NCBI GenBank assembly: GCA_028285265.1
Contig: JANQPX010000055.1
Span: 111,100 to 175,099, forward strand
Length of the DNA stretch: 64,000 nucleotides
Reading direction: 5' to 3'
From: Geminicoccaceae bacterium
GTDB lineage: Bacteria; Pseudomonadota; Alphaproteobacteria; Geminicoccales; Geminicoccaceae
Below, in pieces: positions 8,304 through 17,371 of the stretch (the first letter of the stretch is position 1; the number at the start of each line of letters is the position of its first letter). Below the pieces are notes generated by a model. The model was given only the letters and a program-made list of their open reading frames with translations, made no database searches and was not told where the DNA came from. A program made the position numbers and the translations under genes.

Positions 8304-9926
8304 TCACACCTCTGCTGACACCTTGCCTTTGATCAGATCGGCGGCTTTCTCGCCGATCATCATCGTTGCTGCATAGGTGTTGGCCGAGGGGATCATCGGC
8401 ATGATCGATGCGTCGGCAATACGCAAACGGTCGACGCCATAAAGCTTCAGTCGGTCGTCAACGACAGCGAAACGGTCATCGGATCGTCCCATTCGTGCGG
8501 TTCCAACCAAGTGATACGCTGTCGATCCATTCTTCATGACGAAGTCGAGCATATCCTCGTCGGTTTTCACGGACACACCAGGAATCGTCTCCTCTTCGAG
8601 AAAGTTTGAAAGGTCAGATGCATGAAGGAGGCCCCGCACCATCTGCATCCCAGCTACCAGGGTCTGTTGATCTATGGGGTGATCGAGGTAGTTCGGCTGT
8701 ATCATAGGATCAACATAAGGGTCCTTTGACAAAGCTCGGACATAGCCCTTGGACAGAGGCCTATGTTGCCAGGCGCCCGCTGTCACGCCGGGATAGGAGT
8801 CGAGGATATAGTGCTTACCTTCCTTGTAACTTCCTGGTGTGAACACGCCTTGCAGGTCGGGCAGATCGAGGCTCATGTCGGACTTTAGGAACAGGAAAAC
8901 TTGTGAGGGCGATAAAGCCAGAACGTTGGGTCGTCGACCGAGCCACCGCAGGAATTGCAGCATAAGACGTGGCCCGCGTGTGAGTTCATTGAGTGTGACG
9001 ACGTGGGGCTTTGCACGCATGACAATGCGGGCTGAGTAGTGATCGATCAGGTTCTCACCCACGCCAGGCAGGTCGCGAATGACGTCGATGCCAAGTTGAC
9101 TCAGATGATCGCCAGGTCCCAGCCCTGAGACCTGAAGGAGGCGGGCCGTGTTGATCGTGCCGGAACAAACGACAACTTCCCGGCGGGCGTGCACCGTCGT
9201 CATCGAGCCGCCGCGGGTTCGCACATACCGTACCCCCTGAGCGACCCCACCTTCGATGATGATCGAGGCGACCCGCGCATTCGTGACGAGCTTAATGTTG
9301 CCGCGTTTTAGGGCTGGCTTTAAGAACGCCGCGGCTGTGCTGACACGAAGCCCATTTCTGATATTGCGCTGGAAATAGCCGACACCTTCCTGTTCGCCGC
9401 TATTGTAGTCAGGATTGAGTGGAATGCCTTGTTTGGTCGCCGCCGCGATGAACGCCTCCGACACGGGATGCGTCCAATCCATATCTGTTACCGAGACGGG
9501 CCCGTGAATGCCGCGGACGGCGTCGTCGGCACTACCGATCCTGGTCTCTGAGCGTTTGAAGTAAGGAAGGGTGTCTTGATATCCCCAACCGCGGTTACCG
9601 AGCTGCGCCCAATGATCGTAGTCTTGCGGTTGACCGCGATTGTAGATCAAGCCGTTAATGGAACCGGAGCCGCCGACCACTCTCCCCTGGGTCGTCGAAA
9701 TCGCTCGGCCTCCGGTATGTTCCGTTGGTTCGGTCTTGAACTGCCAAGTCACGGCTTCCTGCGTCAGTGTTTTTGTGAACCCGGCGGGAAGGTAGACATA
9801 AGGACGAACGTCGCTTGGACCGGCCTCGATAACGCAGATTGAAAGCGAAGGATCTTCAGCGAGCCGTGCTGCGATGATGGAGCCGGCAGCGCCGGCGCCA
9901 ATGACGATGTAGTCGAAAATCTCCAT
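8304..9926 (-). CDS. GMC-family FAD oxidoreductase (choline/alcohol dehydrogenase type)
   Basis: A 540-residue glucose-methanol-choline oxidoreductase. The Rossmann motif YIVIGAGAAGSIIAARLAED begins at about residue 6, the GMC signature region GRVVGGSGSINGLIYNRGQP follows, and the C-terminal active-site part has AYHLVGTARMG plus ANTYAATMMIGEKAADLI. These enzymes oxidise primary alcohols, often choline-like or polyol substrates, with FAD. The start at 9926 is chosen because the protein then begins MEIFDYIV next to the FAD motif and has a GGGGAAGG run upstream; an ATG at 9986 would add 20 residues. No betB or betI neighbour is present, so choline is not implied. Confidence 0.85.
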   Translation of the reverse strand: MEIFDYIVIGAGAAGSIIAARLAEDPSLSICVIEAGPSDVRPYVYLPAGFTKTLTQEAVTWQFKTEPTEHTGGRAISTTQGRVVGGSGSINGLIYNRGQPQDYDHWAQLGNRGWGYQDTLPYFKRSETRIGSADDAVRGIHGPVSVTDMDWTHPVSEAFIAAATKQGIPLNPDYNSGEQEGVGYFQRNIRNGLRVSTAAAFLKPALKRGNIKLVTNARVASIIIEGGVAQGVRYVRTRGGSMTTVHARREVVVCSGTINTARLLQVSGLGPGDHLSQLGIDVIRDLPGVGENLIDHYSARIVMRAKPHVVTLNELTRGPRLMLQFLRWLGRRPNVLALSPSQVFLFLKSDMSLDLPDLQGVFTPGSYKEGKHYILDSYPGVTAGAWQHRPLSKGYVRALSKDPYVDPMIQPNYLDHPIDQQTLVAGMQMVRGLLHASDLSNFLEEETIPGVSVKTDEDMLDFVMKNGSTAYHLVGTARMGRSDDRFAVVDDRLKLYGVDRLRIADASIMPMIPSANTYAATMMIGEKAADLIKGKVSAEV

Positions 9927-10145
9927 GCCTTCCCCGCCGAGCGCATGCTTTTGAAGATGAGGCGTCTTGGGATAGTTTAGGGACATGCCGAATGGTAGGA
10001 AATGGCACCTCCCGGCTACGGAGCCTCTGCGAGAAAGCGGACATCCAGCATCTTTGCCAGCTTCATGGTGCGGAGCAGATGGTTCCGTAAGGGTGCCAGA
10101 TCCCTTTGTTGCCCAGAGTCCGCCGTTTCGCCAACCCGGATAAGA

Positions 10146-10598
10146 TTAGGCTCGTTCATCCTTTGGGGACCCCAGGACGACATAGGATGTCAGTGAGTTC
10201 ACCTGGGGCAGGGTACCGAGAACATCCGTATGAAATGTCTTGTAGCTCGCGAGATCCTCGACTTCGATTCGAAGCAGATACTCAATCGTGCCAGTGATGT
10301 TGTGACACTCGCGAACTTCTGGCGCGCTTGCAATCGAACGCTCGAACGCTTCCTGTGCAGCCTTCGAATGATCGGAAAGGCCAACACCGATATAGGCAAT
10401 AAAACCCACATTCAATGCGGCAGGATTAATTACAGCGCGATACCCAGTGATGACGCCTGCGCGCTTGAGTTCCTGAACGCGGCGCAGGCAGGCTGACGGC
10501 GATAAGCCAACCCTGTCTGCAAGATCGATATTGCTCACGCGTCCATCACGCGCGAGTTCGCGCAATATCCTCTCATTTATCTGGTCAATTTTCGTCAT
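10146..10598 (-). CDS. Lrp/AsnC family transcriptional regulator
   Basis: A 150-residue Lrp-type regulator: winged helix with INERILRELARDGRVSNIDL and the recognition helix GLSPSACLRRVQEL, then a RAM domain containing the usual G-x-x-D-like turn (ITGTIEYLLRIEVEDL). ATG at 10598 is preferred to the TTG three codons earlier; neither has a clear ribosome site. It is divergent from the LysE-type exporter that starts 72 bases away, the classic ArgP/Lrp-LysE arrangement. It therefore most likely senses the amino acid that the exporter removes. Confidence 0.9.
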   Translation of the reverse strand: MTKIDQINERILRELARDGRVSNIDLADRVGLSPSACLRRVQELKRAGVITGYRAVINPAALNVGFIAYIGVGLSDHSKAAQEAFERSIASAPEVRECHNITGTIEYLLRIEVEDLASYKTFHTDVLGTLPQVNSLTSYVVLGSPKDERA

Positions 10599-10670
10599 AG
10601 ATTGCAAATTTAGACATCAAGCGATGCGAATTGCAATCAAATTTCGAACCAGTTCGTACATGATTGCGTT

Positions 10671-11267
10671 ATGACGATCGACCAGATCATAGCGCTCGCC
10701 GCCTTCGCCTTGGTGACCTCGATTACGCCGGGGCCGAACAATCTGATGCTGATGGCATCCGGCGCCAATTACGGCTTTCATCGAACCATTCCGCACATGC
10801 TTGGGATTGGCCTTGGTTTCGTTTTTATGGTCATGCTTGTTGGTCTTGGGGTGATCCAGGTCTTCGATGCCTATCCGTTAGCCTACACCCTGCTCAAGAT
10901 CGTGAGCATGGCCTATCTGCTTTACCTCGCTTGGAAGATTGCGACGTCCTCACCCCCATCCGAAGCGGGCGAGACAGGTCGGCCCATCACCTTCTTGCAG
11001 GCCGCCCTTTTTCAATGGATCAATCCCAAAGCCTGGGCCATGGCCCTTACCGCGATCAGCGTCTATACGCCCTCCCAAACACTCAGCTCCGTGCTCGTTG
11101 TTGCGGCCGTTTTCGGGATGATCAATCTGCCAGCCGTTGGCTCTTGGGCGATTCTTGGATTGCAGATGCGCCGCCTGCTCACCAAGCCGACGAGGCTCCG
11201 GAATTTTAATATCGCGATGGCTCTCTTATTGATCCTCTCTGCGTATCCCGTGCTCTTTTCTTCATAA
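10671..11267 (+). CDS. LysE/RhtB family amino-acid exporter
   Basis: A 198-residue, six-helix LysE-superfamily protein. The first helix pair contains the family hallmark SITPGPNNLMLMASGANYGF, and the middle carries FLQAALFQWINPKAWAMALT, the usual N-P-K-A/T motif. Length is typical. The family exports amino acids such as lysine, threonine, homoserine or cysteine across the inner membrane. It is divergent from an Lrp-type gene, which probably controls it. The exact amino acid is not visible from the sequence. Confidence 0.92.
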   Translation: MTIDQIIALAAFALVTSITPGPNNLMLMASGANYGFHRTIPHMLGIGLGFVFMVMLVGLGVIQVFDAYPLAYTLLKIVSMAYLLYLAWKIATSSPPSEAGETGRPITFLQAALFQWINPKAWAMALTAISVYTPSQTLSSVLVVAAVFGMINLPAVGSWAILGLQMRRLLTKPTRLRNFNIAMALLLILSAYPVLFSS

Positions 11268-11448
11268 TCGAGCGACGGCGAATAGCCGGGAGTGGCAACC
11301 TTTGTGAATGACGTCGTTCATGCTGTTGCTGATATGGCCATCGGGTTGGACACGTTTCGGCCAAGACTTCCGGCTTACTTATCTGGAAGTCTCCTTCGCT
11401 AAACCCGACTAGGTCCTCAAGGCCTACGCTCAAAGGATCGAACGGGTC

Positions 11449-12036
11449 CTAGGCGCAGTCTTCGCCATAACAATTGACGCCTGCGATGATTCGATCAACG
11501 ATTCGTGTCACCGTCGCATCGGTTCGACCATCGGCACCTTCGGCGCGGAACGCTACGACCTCCGATCCGCTCTTTTGGTCCGCAAGGGTCGTATAAACAG
11601 CGATCTCGCGCACTTGATCAGGGAGCTTGACCGCTGCGACCGCCTCAGCAGCATTCGCGACCGCCTGAACGGCTTTGGTCAGCCCGTCCGTGCCACCGGT
11701 ATGTTGTCCGACTTCCGGCCTGTCGATGACTAACTCTGCAAGTTGCACGGTGAGATTATAGTCGGCTGGCTCACCAGCATTGTGGACGCGTTGAAAGCTC
11801 CCGCCTTTCTCAAGCTCAAGAGCCAGTTTGGCATGAACTTTCCGCTCGGCCGCAAGCCAGAGCTCGTCGGTTTCCCCATCAGGTGCGACGACGTCGACAG
11901 CCACTGTCCTTTCGGCGGGGATCGGCTGCATGTTGATTGTCGAATACTCGACCCCGCTGACGCCAGAGCATGCTGCCAATACAAGAGGAGCACCCGCGAA
12001 AGCGACCAACCGAATAGCAAGTTTTTTCAGCATCAT
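11449..12036 (-). CDS. Putative lipoprotein (second of a related pair)
   Basis: A 195-residue protein with a lipoprotein signal peptide ending LVLAAC, so the mature protein should be anchored through Cys22. The mature part alternates beta strands and helices (VAVDVVAPDGETDELWLAAE, LTVQLAELVI). It ends with NCYGEDCA. The fold resembles DUF4410-type lipoproteins in outline only. It starts 12 bp after the upstream lipoprotein gene ends, with CGGAG before the double ATG. The two share length and the order of elements, which suggests an old duplication. Function unknown. Confidence 0.7.
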   Translation of the reverse strand: MMLKKLAIRLVAFAGAPLVLAACSGVSGVEYSTINMQPIPAERTVAVDVVAPDGETDELWLAAERKVHAKLALELEKGGSFQRVHNAGEPADYNLTVQLAELVIDRPEVGQHTGGTDGLTKAVQAVANAAEAVAAVKLPDQVREIAVYTTLADQKSGSEVVAFRAEGADGRTDATVTRIVDRIIAGVNCYGEDCA

Positions 12037-12048
12037 TGATCTCCGTCG

Positions 12049-12612
12049 CTACTCAGTAAGAAGGGACACATTGGCCCCTGCCACTTGGCCAAAGCCGCCA
12101 AGGATTCCTTTGACGGCTTCATCAAGCATCCCTTCGGCGGCGATCGGGTTGTCTCCAGCAACGTACTCGGCCGACACCAGATACTTCGTGACGGAGGTGC
12201 CGCTCTCTTGATCGGTCAGCACGACCTCGGTCAGCATCTCGCTGCGGCCATCCTTTCCTTCTTCGTGGAGTTCTGTGCTGACACTTGGCGTTTCATGCTC
12301 AAAGGCCGTGATGGTCACCGTCATGTTTAAATCAGCAGCTTCGCCCGGGTCGACAATGCGCTTCAGATGTCCGCTTTCGACGAGCTCAAAATAGAGCCGT
12401 CGACGCAAATAGACGGCTGCTTCCTCAGGGCGGTAAGCCCAGTCATCACCAACGAACGGCGCCGTGTTGACCACGTCTAGAGCAGCCGTTGCATCGGAAG
12501 CAATCGCCTGAACCGCTGGTTGTTGTATTGCAACCTCCGAACCGATCGGCGCCGGTCCACAATTTGTCAAAGTAAAGACGATCGGAAACAACGGAATGAG
12601 CTTTTTCATCAT
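12049..12612 (-). CDS. Putative lipoprotein (first of a related pair)
   Basis: A 187-residue protein whose signal peptide (MMKKLIPLFPIVFTLTNC) ends in a Cys that fits a lipobox. The mature part has a helix rich in Arg/Glu (AAVYLRRRLYFELVESGHLK) and beta strands such as LNMTVTITAF. GGAAGG lies just before the ATG pair at 12612/12609, which rules out the longer upstream frame. The downstream gene is a probable paralogue 12 bp away, so they form an operon. Both presumably sit in the cell envelope. I do not recognise a named family. Confidence 0.7.
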   Translation of the reverse strand: MMKKLIPLFPIVFTLTNCGPAPIGSEVAIQQPAVQAIASDATAALDVVNTAPFVGDDWAYRPEEAAVYLRRRLYFELVESGHLKRIVDPGEAADLNMTVTITAFEHETPSVSTELHEEGKDGRSEMLTEVVLTDQESGTSVTKYLVSAEYVAGDNPIAAEGMLDEAVKGILGGFGQVAGANVSLLTE

Positions 12613-13199
12613 GAACCTTCCAAAAGGAATATTCGAAATCACGGCCGTTCGTGTTCGAAACGCTATTGCCAGTACTTAACATCGTCGTGCTGAGGAGATT
12701 GTTCGTTTAAAAATGTCGTGTCTCCTCGTCAACCCAACATTTTGTTGATTAAGAATAACATCGGACGCTTTTGAGTTATATTTGCCACGACCATTTGCTC
12801 TCGCGAATGTATCGAGTTTCGGGTGAGTGGGCATCACACAAGCCGACCCGCTCAACCGGTGAAAACTGCTCTCAATGGCTATCCCGTCTTCCTCAGTCGA
12901 TCGGGACCAGAGACCCAAGTTAAGAACGGCCTTCTTGATTGGGATAAATGAAAGAAGCGCCATCAATATCGATCAGCTGCTGAGCACAGCCGCCTCCCAA
13001 TGCCACCCACGGGCAACGCTATGAGCGTGGTGGGGTTCAACATGCGTTCGAACGAGCACGTCATCGATTTGTCAGCGGAGGGTGACTCTTTGTGGTGAGG
13101 TGAGAAGATCCGCAGTTGCGAGACAACATTGTGCCGCGGTAAGGTCAAAAGACGCCGACCAAAAAGAGCAAGCAATTGCTTGAGACAGGGGAGGATTGA
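12613..13199. other. Intergenic stretch upstream of sugar importer 1
   Basis: Roughly 590 bases between the lipoprotein pair and the first CUT2 importer operon. The small inverted repeat CAAC-attttG-TTG near 12734 is weak. The possible minus-strand frame of 96 codons at 12676-12966 has no ribosome site or family resemblance, so it is not called. The promoter of the importer operon must lie in the right part of this gap, but no convincing -35/-10 pair was found. Confidence 0.4.
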
Positions 13200-13241
13200 A
13201 TGCCGCTCACGGTGGAACCGACCGTTTGGGGGGCGTTGTGA
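13200..13241 (+). CDS. Possible 13-residue leader peptide overlapping the ATPase start
   Basis: ATG at 13200 has a strong GGGGAGGA site five bases upstream and opens a frame encoding MPLTVEPTVWGAL. Its TGA stop at 13239-13241 overlaps the GTG at 13238-13240 that best starts the ATPase gene. This GTGA overlap is typical of translational coupling. No homologue is known to me, and such a short frame may be chance. The other reading is that translation of the ATPase begins at TTG 13196, which sits directly on the GGGGAGGA. Confidence 0.3.
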   Translation: MPLTVEPTVWGAL

Positions 13242-14035
13242 TCAAAGCGGGTAACCCTGCGCACTCTTCGCCTCATTTTTCCGACATCGTGCGGATGGAA
13301 GGGGTGCAAAAATATTTCGGCGCAATCCATGCCCTGCGCGACGTTACCCTCAAGGTTGGCCGGAATGAAATTGTCGGGCTCATCGGTGACAATGGTGCTG
13401 GCAAGTCGACCTTGATCAAAGTGATGACAGGTGTGATGCCGCCGACCTCGGGGCGAATTTTCATTCGTGATCAGCCGATCGATCCCGATGATTATTCGGT
13501 GCGCATGGCCCACGATCTCTCGATTGAGACCGTCTATCAGGATCGATCACTGGCTGACAAACAACCGCTCTGGCGGAATTTTTTCGTTGGTCGCCAGATC
13601 ACCAATCGTTTCGGCTTCATCAATATCAAAAAGCAAAAGGCTATTGCAGAGGAGATTCTTCTGAAGTCGATAGGTTTTCGTGGTGCTGGTATCACCGTCG
13701 ATTCCACGGTTGCCCAGCTTTCCGGGGGTGAGCGTCAAGGCATCGCGATCGGCCGCGCCATGCATTACGAGGCCGATCTCATCGTGCTTGACGAGCCGAC
13801 GGCCGCACTTGCCGTGAAAGAGGTCCGCAAGGTTCTCGACTTCGTTGGCAAGATCCGTGATTCGGGCCGTGCTTGCGTCTACATCGAACACAATCTGGCC
13901 CATGTGCACGAGGTCGCCGATCGTCTGGTGGTGCTCGACCGCGGTGCCGTCGTCGCCGAGATTAAACCGGAGGACATGACGGTCGCCGAACTCACCGACT
14001 ACCTGATCTCGCTGCAGCATCAAGCCGATGACTGA
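13238..14035 (+). CDS. CUT2 sugar ABC transporter 1, ATP-binding protein
   Basis: A 265-residue, single-domain ATPase of the ribose/fructose (FrcA-like) class. Walker A GDNGAGKST, signature LSGGERQ, Walker B LIVLDEPT and the switch histidine in YIEHNLAHV are all present. It energises uptake by the permease and binding protein encoded directly downstream; its stop overlaps the permease ATG by four or more bases. Start is ambiguous: GTG 13238 (chosen, coupled to a short upstream frame) or TTG 13196. The operon order ATPase-permease-binding protein ends at a clear terminator. The sugar is not known, but a xylose-dehydrogenase-like SDR faces the operon. Confidence 0.88.
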   Translation: MIKAGNPAHSSPHFSDIVRMEGVQKYFGAIHALRDVTLKVGRNEIVGLIGDNGAGKSTLIKVMTGVMPPTSGRIFIRDQPIDPDDYSVRMAHDLSIETVYQDRSLADKQPLWRNFFVGRQITNRFGFINIKKQKAIAEEILLKSIGFRGAGITVDSTVAQLSGGERQGIAIGRAMHYEADLIVLDEPTAALAVKEVRKVLDFVGKIRDSGRACVYIEHNLAHVHEVADRLVVLDRGAVVAEIKPEDMTVAELTDYLISLQHQADD

Positions 14036-15110
14036 TCGTTCGACAATACCGATCACGCGGCGGATTGAGGGGCTGCCGATCATCGTCGTGTTTGTGCTGC
14101 TACTTAGCCTCTTCATGACCACGGCGCCACAGGTCTTTTTGGCACCCTTTATCTACACCACCTTTCTGTCGACCCTGCCACCGCTGATTCTGTTGGCGAT
14201 CGGTCTGACCTTTGTGATCGGTGCTGGAGAGATCGACCTGTCGTTTCCGGCGATCATCGGTTTTGCAGGCTTCGTCTTCGCCATCCTGTTCAAGGAATAT
14301 CAGCTTGGCTGGATCGCCGTCCTTGCAGGGCTTGGTGCTGGTGTTCTGGTCGGTTTTATCAATGGTCTGCTCATCGCCAAAATCGGCATTCCGTCGTTCA
14401 TCACGACGCTTGGCACCCAGTTTCTCTGGTTCGGCATGGCGACTGTTCTCTCAGGCGGCAAATCTTACGCTCTCCGTGGCGCCGATCAGACGTCGGTCTG
14501 GAACGTGATTGTGGGCAGGCCGTTTGCGGGCTTGGAGGGGCCTCCTTGGCTTTGGCAGCTGCCAATGCAGGCTTTTTGGACGATCATCATCGTCGTCTTT
14601 CTTTGGTTCATCTTGAACCGCCATCGATTCGGTGAGCACACACTCTTCATCGGGGACAGCAATGACGTTTCGCGCGTGGTCGGGATCGACGTTGACCGCG
14701 AGAAGATCAAAATCTTTACGCTCATGGGACTGCTTGCGGGTGCTGCTGCAATCATGCTGACACTCGAGAACAAGAACTACTTCGGCAATCAGGGGCAAGG
14801 CTATTTGCTGACCGCCATCGCATCCGTCCTCATCGGCGGAACATCGATTTTCGGCGGGAGAGCGACCATCATCGGCACCGTATTCGGATGTCTGATCATC
14901 GGTATGATCGAGGCTGGCTTGGTCGCTTCGGGCCTGACCGGCGCCTGGGTGCGCACGATTCAAGGCCTGGTGTTTCTCTTTGCCATCATTTTTTACCTCT
15001 ATCTTGATGAGCCGCAAAAGCGGAACGCCTTCTTTGCTCGTTTCAGCAAAGCCGAAGCGGCCGTTCCCAAGCGGGTCATAGAATCCATCAACCAAAGGGA
15101 GGAGCGATGA
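14028..15110 (+). CDS. CUT2 sugar ABC transporter 1, permease
   Basis: A 360-residue inner-membrane permease of the RbsC/FrcB family (BPD_transp_2) with about ten helices. Family stretches include LAIGLTFVIGAGEIDLSFPA near residue 65 and GGTSIFGGRATIIGTVFGCL near residue 270. The ATG at 14028 overlaps the end of the ATPase gene, and its own stop overlaps the start of the binding-protein gene in an ATGA junction, so the three are co-translated. One permease gene implies a homodimeric channel. Confidence 0.92.
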   Translation: MTDRSTIPITRRIEGLPIIVVFVLLLSLFMTTAPQVFLAPFIYTTFLSTLPPLILLAIGLTFVIGAGEIDLSFPAIIGFAGFVFAILFKEYQLGWIAVLAGLGAGVLVGFINGLLIAKIGIPSFITTLGTQFLWFGMATVLSGGKSYALRGADQTSVWNVIVGRPFAGLEGPPWLWQLPMQAFWTIIIVVFLWFILNRHRFGEHTLFIGDSNDVSRVVGIDVDREKIKIFTLMGLLAGAAAIMLTLENKNYFGNQGQGYLLTAIASVLIGGTSIFGGRATIIGTVFGCLIIGMIEAGLVASGLTGAWVRTIQGLVFLFAIIFYLYLDEPQKRNAFFARFSKAEAAVPKRVIESINQREER

Positions 15111-16102
15111 TGAAGAAAACGGCAAAAACGATTCTGGCGACGACGGCAATGATGACCTGCCTCTGCTCAGGAGCAGCGTCCGCCCAAGAAGCAGCGCCTG
15201 GCGAGGGGCTGGTGATGTATATGCAAATGGGTGGCAATCCCGGCGACGGGGCGACGCTTGCACGTCAGACCGGCGCGGCTGAGGCAGCCAAGGCGCTCGG
15301 AGTCGATCTAAACGAACAGTTCTCCGCTTGGGCGCCAGAGACCATGATCAACCAATTCAAAGAAGCGGTCGCTGCACAACCGAGCTGCATCGCGATCATG
15401 GGTCATCCTGGCAGCGCCGCCTTCCGCGATCTGGTCGCCCAGGCTACGGATCAGGGGATCGTCGTCACCGTCGGCAATTCGCCGATGACCGACCTACAGG
15501 CGGATTTTGGCTCGAAAGGAACGGGCTATGCCGGCGTCGATCTTTATGAGGGTGGCAAGCTCACAGCGGAGCATATGATCGCACAGGGCCTGGAGGCCGG
15601 CGACGAAGCGATGGTCTATGGTGTCTTCAGCCAAGCCGAGCGCGGACAATCGGAAAAGGGCCTTGCCGACACGCTTGAAGCCGCAGGGCTGACGGTCGAT
15701 CGGCTGGAGATTACCCAGGAGGCCAACAGTGATGCATCGCTCGCCGTACCCATCCTCGCGGCGTATATCCAGGCCAACCCTAACCTCAAGGCAATTGGCA
15801 CCCAGCATGGGGGCATCACCGGCATCCTTGCTGACACGTTGCAAAAGGCGGGCAAGCAGCCGGGCGAGATCGTTGTTGGTGGCATCGACCTCGCGCCGGC
15901 GACCATAGACGGCCTGCAGTCCGGCTACATCTCCGCGACGCTGGATCAGCTTCTTTATCTCCAAGGCTTCATGCCGGTGCTGCAATGTGTCCTGACCGCG
16001 AAGTACAAAATGCCTGGCTTGTCCCTCAATACGGGCGCCGGCACGGTCACGCCGGACACGATAGGTGGTTTGGTTGATCTGATCGACGCTGGCATTCGCT
16101 AA
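15107..16102 (+). CDS. CUT2 sugar ABC transporter 1, periplasmic binding protein
   Basis: A 331-residue type-I periplasmic binding protein (Peripla_BP_4, ribose/galactose type). A Sec signal peptide ends near SGAASAQEA. The mature protein has the expected two-lobe pattern: SAWAPETMINQFKEAVAAQP in lobe 1 and GTQHGGITGILADTLQKAGK in lobe 2. The start overlaps the permease stop, and GGGAGGAG lies in front. It delivers substrate to the permease above. The last gene of the operon; a stem-loop with a T-run follows 20 bases later. Confidence 0.9.
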   Translation: MMKKTAKTILATTAMMTCLCSGAASAQEAAPGEGLVMYMQMGGNPGDGATLARQTGAAEAAKALGVDLNEQFSAWAPETMINQFKEAVAAQPSCIAIMGHPGSAAFRDLVAQATDQGIVVTVGNSPMTDLQADFGSKGTGYAGVDLYEGGKLTAEHMIAQGLEAGDEAMVYGVFSQAERGQSEKGLADTLEAAGLTVDRLEITQEANSDASLAVPILAAYIQANPNLKAIGTQHGGITGILADTLQKAGKQPGEIVVGGIDLAPATIDGLQSGYISATLDQLLYLQGFMPVLQCVLTAKYKMPGLSLNTGAGTVTPDTIGGLVDLIDAGIR

Positions 16103-16122
16103 GCATCCGAATTGATGGTTCG

Positions 16123-16156
16123 GGGCGTGTGAACGTGGTCGCACGCCCTCCTTTTT
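16123..16156 (+). terminator. Rho-independent terminator of sugar importer 1
   Basis: GGGCGTG at 16123-16129 pairs with CACGCCC at 16142-16148 around a 12-base loop and is followed by TCCTTTTT. It lies 20 bases after the stop of the binding-protein gene, in the right place to end the three-gene operon. Confidence 0.75.
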
Positions 16157-16395
16157 CGGAACCTGACGTCAAATCCGACGCCATTCAATTCAGGATCTTC
16201 AAGTACGACCTTGATGAGGTGGGTGATGAACCCCGCCTTCTTGGTTTCGTCTCGTCAATGTCTTCTCTTTCGGACGACCGCAAAGGAGCACTTCAGATAA
16301 GACGGTGTCCCAAAGACGCCATGTTGCGCGAGAGGCGTCAATCGTCGATGAGGACCGTGCCGCGCAAGTCCGAATGGTATGATCCGTTTCCCACC

Positions 16396-17157
16396 TCAGA
16401 TCGAACCAGCTTCGACCATATAGTTGTTTGCGGTACACATGGCGGAGTCATCGGCGGCAAGAAATAGGATCATTCGCGCGAGGTAAACAGGTTCGATCAG
16501 GTCCGGCAGGCACTGATTTTCTCGATGACGCTCCAACGCTTCAGGCGTTGCCCAGAGGTCCTTCTGCCTCTCGGTCATCACCCAGCCGGGCACGACCGTG
16601 TTGACCCGGATTCGATGTTTCCCAAGATCCCGAGCAAACGAACGAGTCATGCCATGTACCGCGGCCTTGGCCGATGTATAGACAGGCATGCCGCCCGAAG
16701 CTTCCCACCAGGAATTGGATCCGAGATTGATGATCGAGCCCTTGCCGGCTGCGATCATGCCGGGCGCCACAGCCTGTATGGCGAAGAACATATGGCGGAG
16801 GTTGGTTGCGATCCGCTCATCATAATAGTCTGCCGTGACGTCCTCCCAGCTGTGCCGGTCGTCCCGCGCCGCATTATTGACGAGGACCGTCGCCGGTCCG
16901 AGTGTTTTCTCCAGCGATGTAAAGGCACGTTTCAGCGCCTCGATATCGCGTAGATCGCAGTGTTCGAAAGCGATGGTGGTGCCCCGCTGTCGAAGCTCTT
17001 CGGTGATCAGTTGGCTGCGCTCCTTATCCATATCGATAAAGCCGAGCTTGGCGCCTTGGGCAGCGAACGCTCGAAGGGTCTCTTCACCGATTCCTGAGGC
17101 AGCGCCCGTGATAAAAACAGTCGCCTGGTTCAAGCTGGGATAGGTAGCGAATGACAT
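16396..17157 (-). CDS. SDR sugar dehydrogenase, similar to D-xylose 1-dehydrogenase
   Basis: A 253-residue classical short-chain dehydrogenase. NAD(P) motif TGAASGIGEE at about 17, the structural N-N-A-A-R-D-D-R-H stretch near 94-102, Ser147/149, and the active-site Tyr160-x3-Lys164. The sequence MSFATYPSL at the start, DDRH, NLRHMFFAIQAVAPGM and VVPGWVMTERQ closely follow the Caulobacter XylB type of D-xylose 1-dehydrogenase as I recall it. It probably oxidises the C1 of an aldopentose or deoxy sugar to the lactone. It faces sugar importer 1, which may bring in its substrate. AGGAG lies 8 bases before the ATG. Confidence 0.75.
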   Translation of the reverse strand: MSFATYPSLNQATVFITGAASGIGEETLRAFAAQGAKLGFIDMDKERSQLITEELRQRGTTIAFEHCDLRDIEALKRAFTSLEKTLGPATVLVNNAARDDRHSWEDVTADYYDERIATNLRHMFFAIQAVAPGMIAAGKGSIINLGSNSWWEASGGMPVYTSAKAAVHGMTRSFARDLGKHRIRVNTVVPGWVMTERQKDLWATPEALERHRENQCLPDLIEPVYLARMILFLAADDSAMCTANNYMVEAGSI

Positions 17158-17371
17158 GGTGAAGGCTCCTGTGATGTCGACAGCGTGGGAAAAACTAGCA
17201 TAGTGTCTGCTGAATTGCAGGCGCGCAGGATGACGCCGAAGCCTTATGAGTTCGATGCCGAACTTGGAACGACCTCGACATTAGGCTTCTGGTGCGAAGA
17301 GGCCCGAATGCTGCTGTGTCTTGGCCATTCAGGCAGCACAGGCAGCCAGTTTCTGAAGGGTCTTACGATCG

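Noticed and set aside
12676..12966. 96-codon minus-strand frame upstream of importer 1
   Set aside because: No ribosome site, no recognisable domain and no conserved composition.
16129..16467. 112-codon plus-strand frame after importer 1
   Set aside because: It overlaps the terminator and the 3' end of the SDR gene, with no ribosome site or family likeness.
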